A DNA stretch of 23,363 bases from the NCBI GenBank assembly GCA_038093515.1, contig JBBPSI010000326.1:1-23363 (forward strand), given 5' to 3'. Below the pieces are notes generated by a model. It did no database searches and had not been told where the DNA came from. It saw only the letters and a program-made list of their open reading frames with translations. Position 1 is the stretch's first letter; the number at the start of each line of letters is the position of its first letter. Origin of the DNA: Butyriboletus loyo (taxonomy: Eukaryota > Basidiomycota > Agaricomycetes > Boletales > Boletaceae). Below, piece after piece: positions 20,299 through 23,363 of this stretch. A program made the position numbers and the translations under genes.

Positions 20299-21612
20299 AT
20301 GCCCTACAGAAACGCATCGCTGGTACTTGCCATGACCCAAGGACACGCCAGTGTTGACAGCTCTACATTGTCCACCTCCGGATTCCTCACCCCGAAGATC
20401 ATAGACGTACATCACCACGTCTTCCTCGATGTTCAGAAAAAGGCCAAGAAGAACACTCTAGTCGGTTGGGTCACACCCCCAAAACACCTTCCGTGGCAAC
20501 CATCACCAGCCATGTCGGCCATGGATACGATGGGCATACAAACCGCAATCCTTTCGCCGCCTCCTGTTGCAACCACGGACAGAACTGAAGTGAGGGCCAT
20601 GAACATTTACTTGTCACAGCTTCGCACAGCATACCCCACAAGGTTTGGTTTCCTCGCCGGACTTCCTACCCTGGGTGATGTACAAGGTTCCGATACTTTG
20701 GGGCATTCACGGTTAACGCCACCTCCTGATACTTGTTCCTAGGTGCACTCAATGAAATCGCCTTTGCCATGGATCACCTGGATGCCGATGGGTTCGCACT
20801 CATCTCATCTTATGGGACCGGAAATACAGCCAGTAGGATCTCCCGGATCGCTTGCCCACACTTTGGCACTTACGCTCTGATAGAGTACATTGCAGACGAT
20901 CTGTTTGACCCCATCTGGGATGAACTGAACAGGAGACATGCGGTCGTTTTCCTTCACGGTGCACAAACACCTTCATCGACACCCTATCCTCATCCCTTCC
21001 TAGGGCTTCCCATCAGCGAGGCAAGTGTTCCTGTCGATCGATCTCATGCGTCCGCCCGAATACCTAAACTCAACCTTGCACCAAAAAAGGTTCCGAACGA
21101 GACTTACAAGGCGGCCGCTCATCTAGTCGTTACAGGAAAGAAACGACGCTTTCACAACGTCAAGATCATCCTCGCACATCTGGGAGGCAGCACGCCCTTC
21201 TTGGCACCTCGTGTGGCGGCCTTGTCACACTACATGGGGTGTCCACTCGTACCCGATGAGATTCTGCAGGATTTTAAAACGTTCTATTACGAAACAGCCC
21301 TTAGTTCACATCCGACGACCCTTGCTGCGATAGACGCTTTTGTGCCAATCGATCGTGTTCTCTTTGGAAGCGACTATCCTGGTACCGTTTCCTTCCGCCT
21401 AACGCCTGAGGATCTATGTATTGATTGAACCTTGAACGCCAGCGGTCAGCACTATAACCTCAAAATGGTATGCTAAACACCTAGAGGACCATTACGCCAG
21501 CGAACCACGCAAGCTGGATTGCATTCTGCGAGACAATGCGCTCGCTCTCTTTCCACGGCTACAAGTGTCAACCAGCGTGCTTGGCACAGTTTCGTCGCAG
21601 ACAAGGGAGTGA
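20299..21612 (+). CDS. Amidohydrolase-family decarboxylase-like protein
   Basis: This is a metal-dependent amidohydrolase of the ACMSD-like group (amidohydrolase 2), which in fungi includes aromatic-acid decarboxylases such as 6-methylsalicylate decarboxylase. The spliced protein is 358 aa from the ATG at 20299; the in-frame ATG at 20332 would give 347. Exons: 20299-20686, 20743-20832, 20884-21020, 21090-21381, 21443-21612. The metal site begins with the HxH in IIDVHHHVF. DTMGIQTAILSPPP, DPIWDELNRRHAVVFLHG, VKIILAHLGGS and LFGSDYP follow; the last gives the catalytic Asp. The C-terminal helix reads RDNALALFPRL. Two successive introns (20833-20883, 51 nt; 21021-21089, 69 nt with a GC donor) are stop-free multiples of three. 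They are removed here because splicing restores AKYIADDLFDP and ISEVPNETYKAAAHL. The substrate cannot be told from sequence. Confidence 0.88.
21021..21089 (+). other. GC-AG intron, stop-free and in frame
   Basis: The donor GCAAGT follows GAG and the acceptor AAAAAAG precedes GTT. Removing 69 nt joins LPISE to VPNETYKAAAHL, the sequence I expect for the family. Retention would insert 23 residues without a stop. Confidence 0.7.
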
Positions 21613-21718
21613 ACGGCGAGGGCCGCTATTGAGGCTAGGCTTACAACACGCAGCATTCCAGAAAGTATGTGTAATGTGAGGTACAGATGACAGGATATGA
21701 GAAGGTGCGGTTTGATGT
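21613..21718. other. Convergent 3' region, amidohydrolase / carrier
   Basis: Only 106 bp lie between the two converging stop codons. I see no gene or distinct signal. Confidence 0.4.
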
Positions 21719-23363
21719 CTATACGCCGAGCCTGCAGAGCAACGCACATTAGTCGACACATCATGATAGGCACGGTGCGACGCTCACCTCCGCTTGCTAT
21801 GTTCGTAAACTAGGTAAGAGATTGACACTGAAGGCACAACCTGTAAATGGAAGCTAGTGAGCCATTGGTTTCTTCCGGGTACCACGCAACAGGAGAACCT
21901 TGGCCAACGTCGGAAACAATCCGCGGTAAAAACCCCTCCAACCATCTCGCTGGTATGTCTTCTGGACCACATCCCAAACACCTGTATAGCGTTGCGGATG
22001 TCCCGGAGAACCTGAAGCTTGCAGTCGGGTGCGGACTAGGTTCAGTGGGTAAACACTGATAGCTCCAATACTGCCTGAAACGCTTCCGAAGGCAAGGACA
22101 GCAAGGACACCGGATTCATCCAATCCAGTAGAACGTAGATATGTTAGCTTGAGAGCTTCAAATGTACTCATGTCGATAGCAGAATAGCTGTTCAAGGGTG
22201 TGAAAAACAGAACGGTATTTTCGACAGGCGACATACGGAAAAACTCCAAGAAGACCGATCTACAATCGATTTAGGGGGAAATAATGCAAAGTAAAAGTGG
22301 AAGACTGACAGTTAGTCCACGATAGAATGCCCTGAACCGGCCTAGTTCCCAGACATGCCTTGCAGCACCTACTAAACTTCGCTTCTGGCCGGTTATACTC
22401 ATCATTTGAGTCTACCAAGAACTCAGTAAGGGAACAGGCTGAGCAGTAGATCGACCCCAAACCTTCAGCGTTTCGATGGGGTATATACCTACGTTGTCAT
22501 GAGCAAAAAGCACATTGTGGCGGCCCAAAACTTACTGAGTTGACTGGATAGTCCACCAATACCGCCTGACAAAAACCGACTACTACCACTTATGTCTCGG
22601 GGGTCTTCAACATGATCCCAGTATCTGGCAAATGCGCGTTTCTGTCCCCAAACGCTGAGTACTACATGCTGGACACGGGCACATAAAGAAGACGAACAAC
22701 TGTCTCGTATGTCATGAACCTTATGGCGGACTCGGGGAATATCTTCATTACAGAAAGTCCGTTTCCCGTCCAAAAAGCCAAGACGCCGCCTTCGGCGTAT
22801 ATGCGAGCAGTAGCGCCGCCTATAGCTTTCAAACCGCTGACGCTGGGTTTAGGGCCCACAGAGGTCCCTCCCATCTCAGGAGGACGAGTGATCAAGAAAA
22901 CTTTGAGACGATCGAACGGAGCGGTACACGTCCTCGAAACTGCCAGCAAGAGCAGCTGTCAGTAGATATCATTTGTGCAGGCAAACGCTTCACCTGCGCC
23001 AGCCATACCACCTGCCAGGAGAAACTTGACTGCTGTGTGGCCCTGCAACCAATCACGGTGTTCTTCTGGCTCCTCCTCAAGCTCACCTCCGTGGTTGACG
23101 GGAGCCGGTTGTTCTGCAGGGACTCGCAACGATGCCATTGATCCGGGATTGACTTTGGCACCTAGACTGACATCACCTTCCGTACGTCAAAGGTGGAGCA
23201 TAAAAGTAAGTGACAACGCAGCAGACCTTCCACTGTCACCCTCGCTGGACCCCTTGCGTCATTTCCCATGAACCTCTTCACCTCGTAATACTGGTAGATC
23301 TCGGAGGTCGATGCTTTCCGAGGGAGGAGTAATAGGAAATCGCGGAACTGCCGAAAGTTGATA
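21719..23363 (-). CDS. SAL1: Calcium-regulated mitochondrial carrier (Sal1/SCaMC type), partial
   Basis: This is an inner-membrane carrier of the ATP-Mg/phosphate type with a calcium-binding N-terminal domain, most of which lies beyond the right edge. Visible exons in transcript order: 23363-23227 (open at its start), 23176-22994, 22939-22701, 22641-22536, 22488-22463, 22411-22310, 22259-22237, 22187-21899, 21840-21788, 21731-21719. The first exon reads INFRQFRDFLLLLPRKAS, the end of the EF-hand region as I recall it for this family. All three carrier signatures are present: APFDRLKVFLITR, YPIETLKTQM and YPLNLVRTRLQ. AGGMAGAVSRTCTAPFDRLK and WDHVEDPRDISG are diagnostic of the group. Three internal exons are small (23, 26 and 53 nt) and the last is 13 nt. 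The donor of intron 22642-22700 (GTTGTT) is weak, so that junction is less certain. The symbol follows the yeast homologue. Confidence 0.88.

Noticed and set aside
20299..21612. Part of a secondary-metabolite gene cluster
   Set aside because: The amidohydrolase and short-chain dehydrogenase are adjacent, but no synthase, transporter or pathway regulator is present and the neighbours are housekeeping genes.
22642..22700. Third microexon (CAT at 22666-22668) in the carrier gene
   Set aside because: YETKRAF looks one residue short of what I recall (YETAKR/YESSKR), and CAG|CAT|GTAG occurs inside the intron, but the two resulting introns would be only 32 and 24 nt, too short to splice.

Overview
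This window is nuclear DNA of a filamentous basidiomycete, most likely an agaricomycete. About 80 introns can be placed. Most are 44-62 nt with GT..AG ends and interrupt nearly every gene. The gene set is eukaryotic: Argonaute, mitochondrial carrier, mitochondrial dehydrogenase subunits and a fused HIS4. The left end holds a decayed KDZ-type transposase of the kind common in agaricomycetes. No rRNA, tRNA, CRISPR array or intact mobile element was seen.

Layout, left to right: (1) 1-560, GC-rich sequence without a recognised gene, with a palindromic pair of CACGTG boxes; (2) 565-1500, the C-terminal part of a KDZ-like transposase with a nonsense codon; (3) 1617-2952 (+), an ER J-domain membrane protein; (4) 3162-4439 (+), glutamine synthetase; (5) 4619-6098 (+), a conserved fungal protein of unknown function with a nuclear localisation signal; (6) 6239-7805 (-), mitochondrial NAD-isocitrate dehydrogenase subunit 1; (7) 7906-9845 (+), a membrane-anchored alpha/beta hydrolase; (8) 10043-13912 (+), an Argonaute with 22 exons; (9) 14157-14719 (-), a small coiled-coil protein; (10) 14804-17485 (+), trifunctional histidine biosynthesis protein HIS4; (11) 17651-19082 (-), pyruvate dehydrogenase E1 beta; (12) 19187-20185 (+), a short-chain dehydrogenase; (13) 20299-21612 (+), an amidohydrolase/decarboxylase; (14) 21719 to beyond the right edge (-), a calcium-regulated mitochondrial carrier.

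This looks like ordinary compact housekeeping sequence, not a metabolic cluster. Three gene pairs are head to head with only 84-104 bp between start codons (6/7, 9/10, 11/12) and probably share promoters. The HIS4 promoter carries a Gcn4/Cpc1-type TGACTC element, which fits general amino-acid control. Nitrogen and carbon metabolism are well represented (glutamine synthetase, IDH1, PDH beta, HIS4), but nothing in the sequence ties these genes into one pathway.

The most unusual signals are in gene structure. Two genes (Argonaute and the unknown nuclear protein) each appear to contain a 3-nucleotide exon lying between two normal introns. Four introns seem to use GC donors. Several introns are stop-free multiples of three, so retention would give an altered protein. 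The longest of these, in HIS4, folds into two tandem perfect hairpins that cover a likely branch point. All gene models were spliced by hand by matching remembered family consensus. Reading-frame phase closes exactly for every complete model, but no alignment or RNA data were available.
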